Source: Bacteroidota bacterium
GTDB taxonomy: Bacteria; Bacteroidota; Bacteroidia; Chitinophagales; Saprospiraceae
Assembly: GCA_030147525.1 (NCBI GenBank)
Contig: JASBVF010000003.1
Location: 1 to 64,000, forward strand
Reading direction: 5' to 3'
Length of the DNA stretch: 64,000 nucleotides
The notes beneath the pieces were generated by a model that was given only the letters and a program-made list of their open reading frames with translations, was not told the origin of the DNA and searched no databases. Numbering within the stretch: the stretch's first letter is position 1; every line of letters starts with the position of its first letter. Made by a program: the position numbers and the translations under genes. Below are positions 40,752 through 48,657 of this stretch, in pieces.

Positions 40752-41288
40752 TCAGTCCTTCGACCAGATCAGCAGCGAATGGGTATTCGGGTCATTGTTC
40801 AGGTGGCTGTTTTCAAATTCCGTCTGATTGAAGATCAGGTAGCGGATTTTGCGCTTCACCACCTCTTCCGCTTTTTCGACCAGGTTGAGCAGGTAACTTC
40901 TGTCAATGTCTCCTACAAAAATCAGATCGATGATCTGGCTGTCCAGCCCTTTGGCGAAATCGCCGACCAGAAAGACCTTTTCCACATCACCGAGGCGCTC
41001 GATGATGGTTTCAATGACATGGTCAATCCCGATCGTTTTTCTAAGTATGTTATGAATTTCCCTGAACAAGGGATGAAGTGTATTGGCACGGAACATCTTT
41101 TTGTTCCCGTCCAGAAAAGAATTCAGCATGCCTGCTTCTTCCATTCTGTTCAACTCGATTCGGATGGCGTTCGATGAATCGCCAAACTCACTCTCCAGGC
41201 TCCTCAGGTAAGCTGTGGTGTTGCTGTTCAGGAAAAATTTCATCAACAGCTTAATCCGGGTCTTTGAAGAAATGAGTGCCTCAATCAT
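40752..41288 (-). CDS. Winged-helix regulator with degenerate nucleotidyltransferase-like domain
   Basis: A 178-residue protein. Residues 1-75 read as an ArsR-like winged helix: ALISSKTRIKLLMKFFLNSN, then LRSLESEFGDSSNAIRIELN as the recognition helix and GMLNSFLDGNKKMFRANTLH as the wing. Residues about 100-178 resemble a minimal nucleotidyltransferase fold (VFLVGDFAKGLDSQIIDLIF), but the GS-x9-DxD catalytic set is incomplete, so it is probably a ligand or partner domain. It is the first gene of the minus-strand locus, and such proteins often precede polysaccharide operons in Bacteroidota. A perfect 15-bp inverted repeat upstream is a candidate autoregulatory operator. Confidence 0.8.
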   Translation of the reverse strand: MIEALISSKTRIKLLMKFFLNSNTTAYLRSLESEFGDSSNAIRIELNRMEEAGMLNSFLDGNKKMFRANTLHPLFREIHNILRKTIGIDHVIETIIERLGDVEKVFLVGDFAKGLDSQIIDLIFVGDIDRSYLLNLVEKAEEVVKRKIRYLIFNQTEFENSHLNNDPNTHSLLIWSKD

Positions 41289-41300
41289 TTATTAATGAGT

Positions 41301-41315
41301 AGTATTTTTACTCAA
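41301..41315 (-). promoter_or_regulatory. Proximal candidate operator AGTATTTTTACTCAA
   Basis: Thirteen bases upstream of the regulator ATG. It is the exact inverse of 41414-41428. It also overlaps a smaller palindrome GAGTA-N7-TACTC at 41297-41313, the size expected for a dimeric winged-helix site. Function is inferred. Confidence 0.6.
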
Positions 41316-41334
41316 TTTACGAGTGATGATGAGG

Positions 41335-41361
41335 CAAATATAATGGCGGAATTGAAACAAA
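41335..41361 (-). promoter_or_regulatory. Possible proximal promoter of the regulator gene
   Basis: TATATTTG on the minus strand (41342-41335) matches the Bacteroidota -7 box TAnnTTTG. A TTTG at 41361-41358 is a poor -33 candidate because the 15-bp spacer is short. It lies between the two operator copies. Confidence 0.4.
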
Positions 41362-41413
41362 AAAAGATTTAGACAGGAAAATGATTGTTTTGTTTAATTT
41401 TTTAAATTCTTCT

Positions 41414-41428
41414 TTGAGTAAAAATACT
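41414..41428 (+). promoter_or_regulatory. Distal candidate operator TTGAGTAAAAATACT
   Basis: An exact 15-bp inverse of 41301-41315, with centres 113 bp apart. It sits downstream of the likely main promoter (41533-41562) and upstream of the second -7 box, so binding at both sites could loop out or block the promoter region. Confidence 0.6.
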
Positions 41429-41532
41429 GACAGGGAATTGAACTTATAAATTGATTCAATCTTTCATCCCCATTATGATTCGGGCGGCTGGTGATCTTCC
41501 TTTCAGCCGCACTGAAGCTCACAGTTTTAAAG

Positions 41533-41562
41533 CAAATATATCAATGGAATTTTTAATTCAAA
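41533..41562 (-). promoter_or_regulatory. Candidate promoter for the locus regulator
   Basis: On the minus strand TTTG (41562-41559) and TATATTTG (41540-41533) are 18 bp apart, close to the Bacteroidota -33/-7 arrangement. It would give a leader of about 240 nt to the regulator start at 41288 that contains both operator copies. Confidence 0.5.
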
Positions 41563-42111
41563 ATAATTTCAGCAGAAATAGAACCTGGAGAAAGAATAGC
41601 CTTGCTTAGCTAAAAAAGAAATTCACTCAAGTTGAAAACGGGGCCTGCAGGAATGTTTGGCCGTGAGCCCGGGGATGACTTTTATCAGAAGTGGTTGATC
41701 TTCAATAATAAATGGTACAACCGTCCTTTTTGGCATAAAAAATGCAAAGGGTTAGACGTCTTACCCAAAATATTGCCCTCCTCTTTTATTCCCCCTTTTG
41801 CGATTTTTTTTATTCAGATGTATTAAAAATTCCTGGCTCAACCCGGGAAAGATGAACACACTCGTATGCCATGCTACGTGAAAAACGACTATGACATTTT
41901 AACATCCTATTTTGAAAGTGGTGAGAAAGGTTGAGAAAGAGGCAAAAAATGTACTTAAAATCATCTTAGAAACAAGCTTCCTGTACAACTCCTTGATTAC
42001 TCACCCTAAACCCTTGAAATACCGAATGATTCATTTTTATGCACAAAGCCGGGTAGCCGGCTATTTTGAAAACAAGCTTAAGGTTTTTAAAACCGGTGAC
42101 GCTGTGAAAGC
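41563..42111. other. Spacer between regulator promoter and TMTC-like gene
   Basis: About 550 bp with no supportable gene. Two short plus-strand frames (41632-41826 and 41912-42115) lack recognisable domains, and the second overlaps the stop of the convergent gene. No hairpin with a T-run was seen. Confidence 0.5.
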
Positions 42112-43935
42112 CTAACGACCGGAAAGCCGCAGATAATGCGTGCTTTTCTCCTGGTCGCCCAACTGGGCAAAAGCCTGGGCAAGCAGGTAAAAATCGTTGG
42201 GTTTTCGCAGATGATCCGGAATTCTCTCCAGTGTTTCCGCTGCTTCCCGGTAGCGTTGCGTGTGAAAAAACAAGTTTCCTAAACTATTGAGGGCGTAGTA
42301 ATTATCAGTGTCAAGTGCCAGTGCGGCCTGGAGCGATGCCTCTGCTTCCGGGTAATTTCCCAGAATGATATGCATGTTGCCAAGGTGGATGTGACCGGTG
42401 GGAATGTTGGGGTAGATGGATAAGGCGATTTCAAGCTCATCGATGGCCTGGCGGGCGTATTCCCTTGCTTTGGCGGGGTTGGATTTTTGGTTGTTCACTG
42501 CCTGCCGGGCCAGTGAGCCTCCCTGGTTTTTGTGCATCCGGGCATTGTTGGGCGCCAGTTTCACATCATGGTTAAACAGTGCATACCTGTTTTTCCAGTA
42601 AGGGAGATGGGACTCGATTTTAAAAATTGCTATACTCGAAATGAGTGCCACAATGGCCACCAGCGGGAAGTTTTGACTGAAAAAATCAGAAGCAGGGCTT
42701 CGATTCGGGTCATCTGTTTTTTTAATCAACTTCACCAAAAGCCAGGCAGCGAGGAAGCAAATTCCCAGCACAGGTGTGTAGAGAAACCGGTCGTTGTAGG
42801 CGCTTACATTCGTGATAATCAGGCTGGTGAATATTGAAACCGTTATGAAATAATGTAGTGCTCCGTAGCCGTAGGCTTTTCTTTTCCAGAGGCCGTGTAA
42901 TCCCAGCGCCAGCAGTCCGAGATTAGCCAGCAGCGAGGCGTAAACCCGCCAGTCGTCCCAATTGACCAGCGGAATTGTAGAGTAGGAGTAGTCGCTGATG
43001 AGTGGGTGCGGGAAGACAGTTTTTAACAAATAATGGCCTAACACGAGCAGGTTGGAAGCGGATCGTTGCGCAAATCCCTCGGCGGCCAACAGCGAGTTGT
43101 CCAGGTAGGTGAGGGTAACTCCTGCATTCAGACCGCCGAGTACGCTGGTGCGAATGATCAGGAAAAGGACAATTGCACCTACATACGGCAGCATGGTCAG
43201 CAGGATTTTGCCCGGTTTCAGATCCCTGAAAAAATACAGCATCAATGGTAAAATGGCCACGGTTGTGATGACTTCTTCCTTTGAAAACAGGCCGATAGCG
43301 TAAAATACCAGTGACAAAAAAAGCGTCAAAAATTTCCGGTTGTCCAGGTGTTTTAACAAAAGCCAGGCCGCCACTACAAAATTCAGAAAGCCAAGCATCG
43401 TATCCCGGCTTTTGATGTTGGCGACCACTTCAAGGTGAATGGGATGCAGTACGAACAGCAGGCATGTGATGACAGGCAGGGCAGGGTGGTGGTCCCGCAG
43501 GAGTTTTGCCAGCAAAAGGAAAAGGAAAAAAGCGGTCAGACCGTAAAAAATCAGGTTGAAAATATGATTCACTGTCGGGTTGAGCCCCCAAACTTCGTAC
43601 TCGAATGCCAGCGTGGCCAATGGAACCGGCCGGTAAGCCCTGGCAATCAAACCTTCATCGTAACCTTGAAAATAGCTGGTGGTCCAGATTTCATCCAAGC
43701 CTTCCACGCCCTGCTGTACGTAGCGGTTGTCTTTCACGACGGCATCGTCGTCGTACACAAAATCAAAATTGTAGCTCGGAGCATAGACGGCCATCGCCAA
43801 AGCGGCCATTGCCCCGGCAATCAGGAGTTTCCATTTTTTTGAAAATGGTTCCCTGAAGTCTGGTAAGGCGGACTTTGTTTTTGACGTATCTCTGCCAGCC
43901 GTTTTCTGTCTTTTTTGTTTTTTGCCCTTTGCCAT
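42112..43935 (-). CDS. TMTC/GT-C-like membrane protein with C-terminal TPRs
   Basis: A 607-residue protein with a Lys-rich cytoplasmic N-terminus (about 1-33), about ten hydrophobic helices (34-440), and three or so TPR units at about 470-600 (AREYARQAIDELEIALSIYP, GHIHLGNMHIILGNYPEAEA, ALNSLGNLFFHTQRYREAAE). NFDFVYDDDAVVKDNRYVQQ after the first helix has the acidic DDD of GT-C lipid-linked-sugar glycosyltransferases, and LHPIHLEVVANIKSRDT is typical of TMTC-like proteins. It may transfer a sugar or sense assembly partners in the inner membrane; substrate unknown. It is downstream of an FAD oxidoreductase gene on the same strand, 92 bp apart. Confidence 0.78.
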   Translation of the reverse strand: MAKGKKQKRQKTAGRDTSKTKSALPDFREPFSKKWKLLIAGAMAALAMAVYAPSYNFDFVYDDDAVVKDNRYVQQGVEGLDEIWTTSYFQGYDEGLIARAYRPVPLATLAFEYEVWGLNPTVNHIFNLIFYGLTAFFLFLLLAKLLRDHHPALPVITCLLFVLHPIHLEVVANIKSRDTMLGFLNFVVAAWLLLKHLDNRKFLTLFLSLVFYAIGLFSKEEVITTVAILPLMLYFFRDLKPGKILLTMLPYVGAIVLFLIIRTSVLGGLNAGVTLTYLDNSLLAAEGFAQRSASNLLVLGHYLLKTVFPHPLISDYSYSTIPLVNWDDWRVYASLLANLGLLALGLHGLWKRKAYGYGALHYFITVSIFTSLIITNVSAYNDRFLYTPVLGICFLAAWLLVKLIKKTDDPNRSPASDFFSQNFPLVAIVALISSIAIFKIESHLPYWKNRYALFNHDVKLAPNNARMHKNQGGSLARQAVNNQKSNPAKAREYARQAIDELEIALSIYPNIPTGHIHLGNMHIILGNYPEAEASLQAALALDTDNYYALNSLGNLFFHTQRYREAAETLERIPDHLRKPNDFYLLAQAFAQLGDQEKSTHYLRLSGR

Positions 43936-44027
43936 GAGGTGTAACTTAAATTCTGGATGCTGAAAGGCTTGCTTTTATGCGGGAAGCCATTTTTTACATG
44001 CCATGGAACAGCTTTGGGCCCTTGATA

Positions 44028-45593
44028 TTACTTTAATACTTTTTGCACGGCCCTGGCCACATTTTGCCCGTCCATAGCAGCTGAAATAATTCCGCCAGCG
44101 TAGCCGGCGCCTTCCCCGGCGGGGTATAAACCCTTGATTTCTACGTGCATACAGGTTTCTTTGTTGCGGGGTATCCTGACCGGTGAGCTCGTCCGGCTTT
44201 CCGTGGCGATGACGTTTGCTTCTTCGGTGAAATACCCTTTCATTTTCCGTCCGAACTCCTGGATTCCATTTCGCAGTCGCTGGTAAATGAAATCCGGCAG
44301 CAGCTCATGAACCGGCGCTGCCACAAGTCCGGGAATGTAGGAGGTGTCCGGCAGGCTTTTCGATACTTTTTTTGAAATGAAATCGGTCATCCGCTGTGCC
44401 GGGGCTTTCTGGCTGCCGTCGCCGAAGTTGAACATGGCTTTTTCGACACTTTCCTGGAAGGCGAGTGCAGTGAAAACGCCTTGATCCTCGAATTTTTTCA
44501 AATCATTCAGTTCCACCTGAACGACTGTGCCTGAGTTGGCATAGGCCGAGTCTCTTCTTGACATGGACATGCCGTTAACAACTATTTCACCGGGGGCTGT
44601 AGCCGCAGGAACGACCAATCCTCCCGGGCACATGCAGAAGGAAAATACGCCCCGGTCGCCGACCTGGCAGGCCAGCCGGTAGCTCGATGCAGGCAGGTAT
44701 TCGTCTCTGGGCGACTGGCGGTACTGGATTTTGTCGATGAGTGACTGCGGATGCTCAACACGGACGCCGAGGGCAAAAGGTTTTGCCTCGATCAGTACAT
44801 TTTTTTGATGTAACAAATAATAAATATCCCTGGCGGAATGACCGGTCGCAAGAATCACGGCCTCAGCCAGCCGTTCCGTTGACTGGTTGATGACGACGCC
44901 TTTCATGGTCTCATTTTCGATGATAAAATCAGTGACCCTGGCGTCAAAATGCACCTCTCCGCCGTAGTGCAGGATGGTTTCACGGATATTGGTCACGATC
45001 TGCGGAAGTTTGTTGGAACCGATGTGCGGGTGGGCATCGATCAGAATGTCCGGATTGGCGCCATGTTCGACGAAGAGTTTCAGGGCTTTGTAAATGTCGC
45101 CCCGTTTGTGGGAGCGGGTGTACAGCTTGCCGTCGGAGTAAGTGCCGGCGCCTCCTTCCCCGAAACAATAATTGGAGTCGGGGTTTACCTGGTCGAATTG
45201 CTGGATGGCCCTGAGGTCACGGCGGCGTGCACGCACATCTTTTCCCCGGTCAAAGATGACCGGTTTCAGCCCCAGTTCGATGAGTTCGAGGGCGGCAAAG
45301 TACCCGGCAGGACCGGCGCCAACGATGATGACTTCCCTGCTTTCGCTGACGTCCTTCAGGTTGTCGAGCAAAGCGGGTTCGCCGCCGGATTTTTCACCGG
45401 AGAGAACCTCGACCCTCAAACGGAAGTAAGGCTGACTACCCCGTGCATCGATGGAACGCTTGAGGACATGGACTTCGGTGGCTTTTCCGGAAGGGATTTT
45501 CGCAACTTCCAAAGCACGTCGCTGTACCAACGCCTGGTCGGCAGCTTCGTTCGGCAATAACTTGATTTCTACGGTTTTACGCATGGGGCGCAA
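44028..45593 (-). CDS. FAD-dependent dehydrogenase, COG2509 type
   Basis: A 521-residue oxidoreductase. An N-terminal domain of about 90 residues precedes VIIVGAGPAGYFAALELIEL (FAD motif, about residue 90). GEGGAGTYSDGKLYTRSHKR is diagnostic of the COG2509 family; AVILATGHSARDIYYLLHQK and GMSMSRRDSAYANSG follow, and the C-terminus has GLYPAGEGAGYAGGIISAAM, closing the FAD site. The physiological substrate of this conserved family is not established. The gene reads as a complete housekeeping gene. Its start at ATG 45593 lies 39 bp from the stop of the small secreted protein gene. Confidence 0.9.
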   Translation of the reverse strand: MRPMRKTVEIKLLPNEAADQALVQRRALEVAKIPSGKATEVHVLKRSIDARGSQPYFRLRVEVLSGEKSGGEPALLDNLKDVSESREVIIVGAGPAGYFAALELIELGLKPVIFDRGKDVRARRRDLRAIQQFDQVNPDSNYCFGEGGAGTYSDGKLYTRSHKRGDIYKALKLFVEHGANPDILIDAHPHIGSNKLPQIVTNIRETILHYGGEVHFDARVTDFIIENETMKGVVINQSTERLAEAVILATGHSARDIYYLLHQKNVLIEAKPFALGVRVEHPQSLIDKIQYRQSPRDEYLPASSYRLACQVGDRGVFSFCMCPGGLVVPAATAPGEIVVNGMSMSRRDSAYANSGTVVQVELNDLKKFEDQGVFTALAFQESVEKAMFNFGDGSQKAPAQRMTDFISKKVSKSLPDTSYIPGLVAAPVHELLPDFIYQRLRNGIQEFGRKMKGYFTEEANVIATESRTSSPVRIPRNKETCMHVEIKGLYPAGEGAGYAGGIISAAMDGQNVARAVQKVLK

Positions 45594-45632
45594 AGCTAAG
45601 AAAAATGGCGGATGGCCTGCAAGTGCCGGAAG

Positions 45633-46043
45633 TTACTTCAGCATCAATGTGTTGGGATTTTCCAGGTAAAATTTTTCAGGAACGAATACTTTCAGCCGGG
45701 CAATTTCGAAGCACTCGCCTGTCCGGGTGCGGATGGGAACCCGTTTTTTGTCGTGGCTGCGAAGCGTAAAAACGCCGCCGGTGGTGTCGGCTTCGATGAC
45801 GTAGCGCTTTTCTTTTTCAATGAAATGGTTAAAAATGGAAGGAGAGGAATTGTAGAGTTCGACTTTTGTTTCGGTCATGAGGTTGGTGCCTGCCCAGAAT
45901 TCAATCTCGTATTCGCCGTAGAGGTCGAGAGCGATGGATTCTGTTTCGCCGATCTCAAAGGTTTGATGGAAAGTTTTTTCCAGTTGGCCAAATGAAAAGC
46001 TGATGCAAAAGAGAACGAAAACAATGGTCAGTGAATATTTCAT
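45633..46043 (-). CDS. Small secreted protein, paralogue of the 46198 gene
   Basis: A 136-residue protein with a clear signal peptide (MKYSLTIVFVLFCISFSFG, cleavage after about residue 19). The mature part has beta-type strands (ESIALDLYGEYEIEFWAG, RYVIEADTTGGVFTLRSH) that correspond to SIMLDFEGEVILKSWKED and RYNLNVEEADGELKIIAP in the next gene, so the two are distant relatives. Both resemble the adhesin-like DUF2807/DUF4097 repeats, without clear membership. Function unknown; probably periplasmic or surface. Confidence 0.75.
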   Translation of the reverse strand: MKYSLTIVFVLFCISFSFGQLEKTFHQTFEIGETESIALDLYGEYEIEFWAGTNLMTETKVELYNSSPSIFNHFIEKEKRYVIEADTTGGVFTLRSHDKKRVPIRTRTGECFEIARLKVFVPEKFYLENPNTLMLK

Positions 46044-46142
46044 GAAAAAGATAATGCGATTGTAAAGTTAAATCCTGTAGATCTGCGGGCTCTAAGCCTG
46101 CATTTGTAAGACTCGCAGGCCTGCCCGTTTTCCATAAATCAG

Positions 46143-46177
46143 AAAGGGTATAACGTCCGCTTAACGCTATACCCTTT
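46143..46177. terminator. Hairpin between the two small secreted protein genes
   Basis: AAAGGGTATAACG and CGCTATACCCTTT can pair as a 13-bp stem with one mismatch around a 9-base loop. On the plus strand a T-rich stretch follows; on the minus strand, downstream of the 46198 stop, T-richness is weaker (CTGATTT). It probably ends the minus-strand gene. Confidence 0.6.
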
Positions 46178-46197
46178 GAATTTGTTTTGATTGTAAA

Positions 46198-46641
46198 TTA
46201 AAATTCTGTCTTCGGTACCTCCACCATTCCGGTAGCTTCGTCGGCCCGTGTTTTTACCTGCACATTTTCCGGAGCATACACCACAAAGGAAATGTGCTCG
46301 CCGAGGTCAGAGCCGTTGCGGAGTTTTACCTGACGATTGAGGCCCGGAGCGATAATTTTAAGCTCGCCATCGGCTTCTTCAACATTCAGGTTGTAGCGTC
46401 CGGCCTGCACGAGTGACTTAAGTACGGATTCCGTGCCGTCCAGCAGTTTGATGTTCATCATTACCCGCATCTGATCTTCCTTCCAGGACTTTAAAATTAC
46501 TTCGCCCTCGAAGTCGAGCATGATGGTGCTGTAATTTTTTACGTTGAAAGATTTGACAAGCGTTTTTTCAGCCTGCTGTGCGTGGGCAGGGAAGGTCGCT
46601 AAAATGAGTGGGATGAGTAGAGTGGGAATGAAAGCTTTCAT
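46198..46641 (-). CDS. Small secreted protein, DUF4097/DUF2807-like
   Basis: A 147-residue protein with signal peptide (MKAFIPTLLIPLILATFPAHA, cleavage near residue 21). The mature chain is predicted mostly beta: STIMLDFEGEVILKSWKEDQ, RVMMNIKLLDG, NLNVEEADGELKIIAPGLNR, HISFVVYAPENVQVKTR. The strand order, ending in a V-Y-A-P-E-x-V-x-V edge, is what DUF4097/DUF2807 proteins show. It is a paralogue of the 45633 gene. The mRNA has an unusually strong Shine-Dalgarno (46647-46652), so high expression is likely. Function unknown. Confidence 0.78.
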   Translation of the reverse strand: MKAFIPTLLIPLILATFPAHAQQAEKTLVKSFNVKNYSTIMLDFEGEVILKSWKEDQMRVMMNIKLLDGTESVLKSLVQAGRYNLNVEEADGELKIIAPGLNRQVKLRNGSDLGEHISFVVYAPENVQVKTRADEATGMVEVPKTEF

Positions 46642-46646
46642 GTTGA

Positions 46647-46652
46647 CCTCCT
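46647..46652 (-). promoter_or_regulatory. Strong ribosome binding site AGGAGG
   Basis: AAAAAAGGAGGTCAACATG on the minus strand: a perfect AGGAGG five bases before the ATG of the 46198 gene. Most genes here have weak or no Shine-Dalgarno, as is usual in Bacteroidota, so this one stands out. Confidence 0.8.
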
Positions 46653-46698
46653 TTTTTTGATTGCTCCAAAATATGGTTTAATTACACTAAAGTCAAGT

Positions 46699-47538
46699 TT
46701 ATGACTCAATTTGGTTGTATTGGTTTAATGCTTTTTTTATGCTAACCAGTTTTTTGAGCAAAGTGTTCAGTTGCTCGAGTGGAAGCATGTTGGCACCGTC
46801 AGAAAGTGCTTTCTCGGGTTCGGGGTGTGTTTCGAGGAAAATTCCATCTGCGCCTGTGGCAATTCCGGCGCTGGCAATGGTACTGATCAGGCCCGGCCGG
46901 CCACCGGTGACACCGCTGGGCTGATTGGGCTGCTGCAGTGAATGCGTACAATCCAATACGACCGGCACACCGAAGGAGCGCATGACCGGAATACCTCTGA
47001 AATCGACCACCAGGTCCTGGTAGCCGAACGTAGTGCCCCGCTCGGTCAGGATGACTTTTTCATTGCCGGTTTCCGTTATTTTTTCTACGGCAAACTGCAT
47101 GGCTTCCGGGCTGAGGAACTGTCCTTTTTTTACATTGACCACTTTGCCGGTGGCAGCGGCAGCTACCAGCAAGCTGGTTTGCCGGCAAAGGAAAGCCGGA
47201 ATCTGCAGGACATCGACGTATGGGGCAGCGATTGCCGCTTCTTCGTCTGTGTGAATGTCGGTGGTCACAGGGATATTGAATTTTTCTCTCACTTCAGCCA
47301 GAATGTTGAGCGCTTTTTCGTCTCCGATGCCGGTGAAGGAGTTTAGTTTTGACCGGTTGGCTTTTCGGTAAGAGCCTTTGAAAATGTAGGGAATTTCAAG
47401 TTCGTTGCAGATGTCAAGCACCTTGCCGGCCACTTCCAGGGCTAACTCCCTGCTCTCGATGGCACAGGGGCCGGCGATGAGGAAAAAGTTTTCACTTTCG
47501 TGGAATTTCAGGTGAGGGATGAAGGAATGAAGTTGCAT
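46699..47538 (-). CDS. kdsA: 3-deoxy-8-phosphooctulonate (KDO-8-P) synthase
   Basis: A 279-residue TIM-barrel synthase. FLIAGPCAIESRELALEVAG, YIFKGSYRKANRSKLNSFTG, TDIHTDEEAAIAAPYVDVLQ, IPAFLCRQTSLLVAA, VNVKKGQFLSPEAM, TERGTTFGYQDLVVDFRGIP and DCTHSLQQP are the conserved KdsA blocks. It condenses arabinose 5-phosphate with PEP for lipid A-core synthesis, so the organism makes KDO-containing LPS. ATG 47538 (MQLHSFIP) is preferred over a TTG at 47547. It is monocistronic by appearance. Confidence 0.96.
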   Translation of the reverse strand: MQLHSFIPHLKFHESENFFLIAGPCAIESRELALEVAGKVLDICNELEIPYIFKGSYRKANRSKLNSFTGIGDEKALNILAEVREKFNIPVTTDIHTDEEAAIAAPYVDVLQIPAFLCRQTSLLVAAAATGKVVNVKKGQFLSPEAMQFAVEKITETGNEKVILTERGTTFGYQDLVVDFRGIPVMRSFGVPVVLDCTHSLQQPNQPSGVTGGRPGLISTIASAGIATGADGIFLETHPEPEKALSDGANMLPLEQLNTLLKKLVSIKKALNQYNQIES

Positions 47539-47617
47539 GTTTCTCAAAAATAAAATTCAGTAAATATGCCGGTTTCGGTTATTGCGGCAAAACTACGTCA
47601 TGCCGGTTTGATAAAAC

Positions 47618-47651
47618 AAAAAAAAGCTTCGCAGTAACAACCTGCGAAGCT
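47618..47651 (-). terminator. Rho-independent terminator of the barrel-protein gene
   Basis: On the minus strand AGCTTCGCAG pairs perfectly with CTGCGAAGCT around a 7-base loop and is followed by TTTTTTT. It lies 34 bp after the stop codon of the 47685 gene and is the clearest intrinsic terminator in the window. Confidence 0.93.
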
Positions 47652-47684
47652 CTTTGAAATCCATTAATTATGTTAGAAAGATGA

Positions 47685-48278
47685 TTAGATTTTTAAAGTA
47701 AAGCCCATATTTAACAGGGAAATACCGTAGCCAAGTTCTCCGTAGATGCCGATTGTTTTTGTAAAGAAATAGGATGTTCCGACATAAGCAGCATACAGTA
47801 GTTTTCCTTCAGGTGCATTGGGATCATAAGGTGTCGGTGCGTCCAGGTTTCTTTCGTAAGGTAAACGGCTTCCGGCCATGTACTCGTCGATGTTGGCAAA
47901 ATGATAGCCCAGCATGATTCCTCCGTAAATATTCATGCGGTTGGAAATCTCTTTTTCCATTTGGCCTCTGATCCCGATGGCCATGGATTTGTTGACCAGG
48001 TAGGTGGCAAACCCGTCGCCGAAGGACCGGGTGTCAGTGGTAGCAGAAGCGAATCCGGCAAATGCATTCATGCTGAAAATTTTACTCACCCTGAATCCTG
48101 CCCGGAAATTAACCGGAACAGAATTACTTACACTTTTATCTTTCATGTAGGCTGGCAATAAGCCAACGCCTGCGCTGAAGGAAAACCTGCCTTGATGATA
48201 AGATTGAGATTGTGCAGTTAACAGATCCGAGGTGAGTAGGACGCATAGTAGCATCAGCGTCAGGGATAGACCTTTCAT
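47685..48278 (-). CDS. Outer-membrane beta-barrel protein
   Basis: A 197-residue protein with signal peptide (LSLTLMLLCVLLTSDLLTAQ, cleavage after about residue 22). Alternating hydrophobic strands (FSFSAGVGLLPAYMK, VNFRAGFRVSKIFSMNAFAGF, YGGIMLGYHFANIDEY, GTSYFFTKTIGIYGELGYGI) indicate an 8-stranded barrel; the C-terminal strand NMGFTLKI lacks a terminal Phe. It is of the general porin-family/OmpA-barrel type common in Bacteroidota. Ligand unknown. Its own terminator suggests a single-gene unit. Confidence 0.8.
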   Translation of the reverse strand: MKGLSLTLMLLCVLLTSDLLTAQSQSYHQGRFSFSAGVGLLPAYMKDKSVSNSVPVNFRAGFRVSKIFSMNAFAGFASATTDTRSFGDGFATYLVNKSMAIGIRGQMEKEISNRMNIYGGIMLGYHFANIDEYMAGSRLPYERNLDAPTPYDPNAPEGKLLYAAYVGTSYFFTKTIGIYGELGYGISLLNMGFTLKI

Positions 48279-48657
48279 AGTTTGTGTTTTTTAATGAGAA
48301 AAAAATGAAATCTTATGGGAGGATGCGAAGGGGAGGGATACTCTACCTTTACAAATGTCGAGCCAAAGCTGGCTGTTATTCAAGGCCGGAATCGGAAATG
48401 CAGAGTTGCTTGTCCGTTTTCCGTATAAGTCTTGTTAATTTTATACAGGCAGGTTGTTTTGTTAAAGGACGCAGGATGTCGGTGAGGTCTACCGTGTTTT
48501 TGGTTATTTGGAATTGATTTTCAGTAATTTGTAAAATTGAAAAAATGTTAAGTTTTTAGAAAATTTGAAATTAAGTAATTAAACTACTGGCTGTCAATTT
48601 CTTAATTTCAAATTTCCTGATGATGTTTGTCAAATTTAATAAAGACAAACATCATAC
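48279..48657. other. Spacer with two inverted repeats downstream of the permease gene
   Basis: No gene is supportable. AAATTTGAAATTAAG (48561-48575) is repeated inverted at 48601-48615 across a 25-base loop, and ATGATGTTTGTC (48620-48631) pairs perfectly with 48644-48655, starting 2 bp after the permease stop. The rest, toward 48278, is the leader of the barrel-protein gene. No matching -33/-7 pair was found. Confidence 0.6.
48620..48655 (-). terminator. 12-bp perfect hairpin directly after the permease stop
   Basis: ATGATGTTTGTC and its complement form a 12-bp stem with a 12-base A/T loop just downstream of the TAA at 48658. There is no clear T-run, so it may stabilise the mRNA 3-prime end or work together with the second inverted repeat at 48561-48615. 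Confidence 0.5.

Noticed and set aside
41632-42115. Two short plus-strand frames between the regulator and the TMTC-like gene
   Set aside because: No recognisable motifs, no ribosome binding site, and the second overlaps the stop of a convergent real gene.
44949-45560. 203-residue plus-strand frame opposite the FAD dehydrogenase
   Set aside because: Antisense to a gene with complete FAD motifs; low-complexity translation, no start signal.
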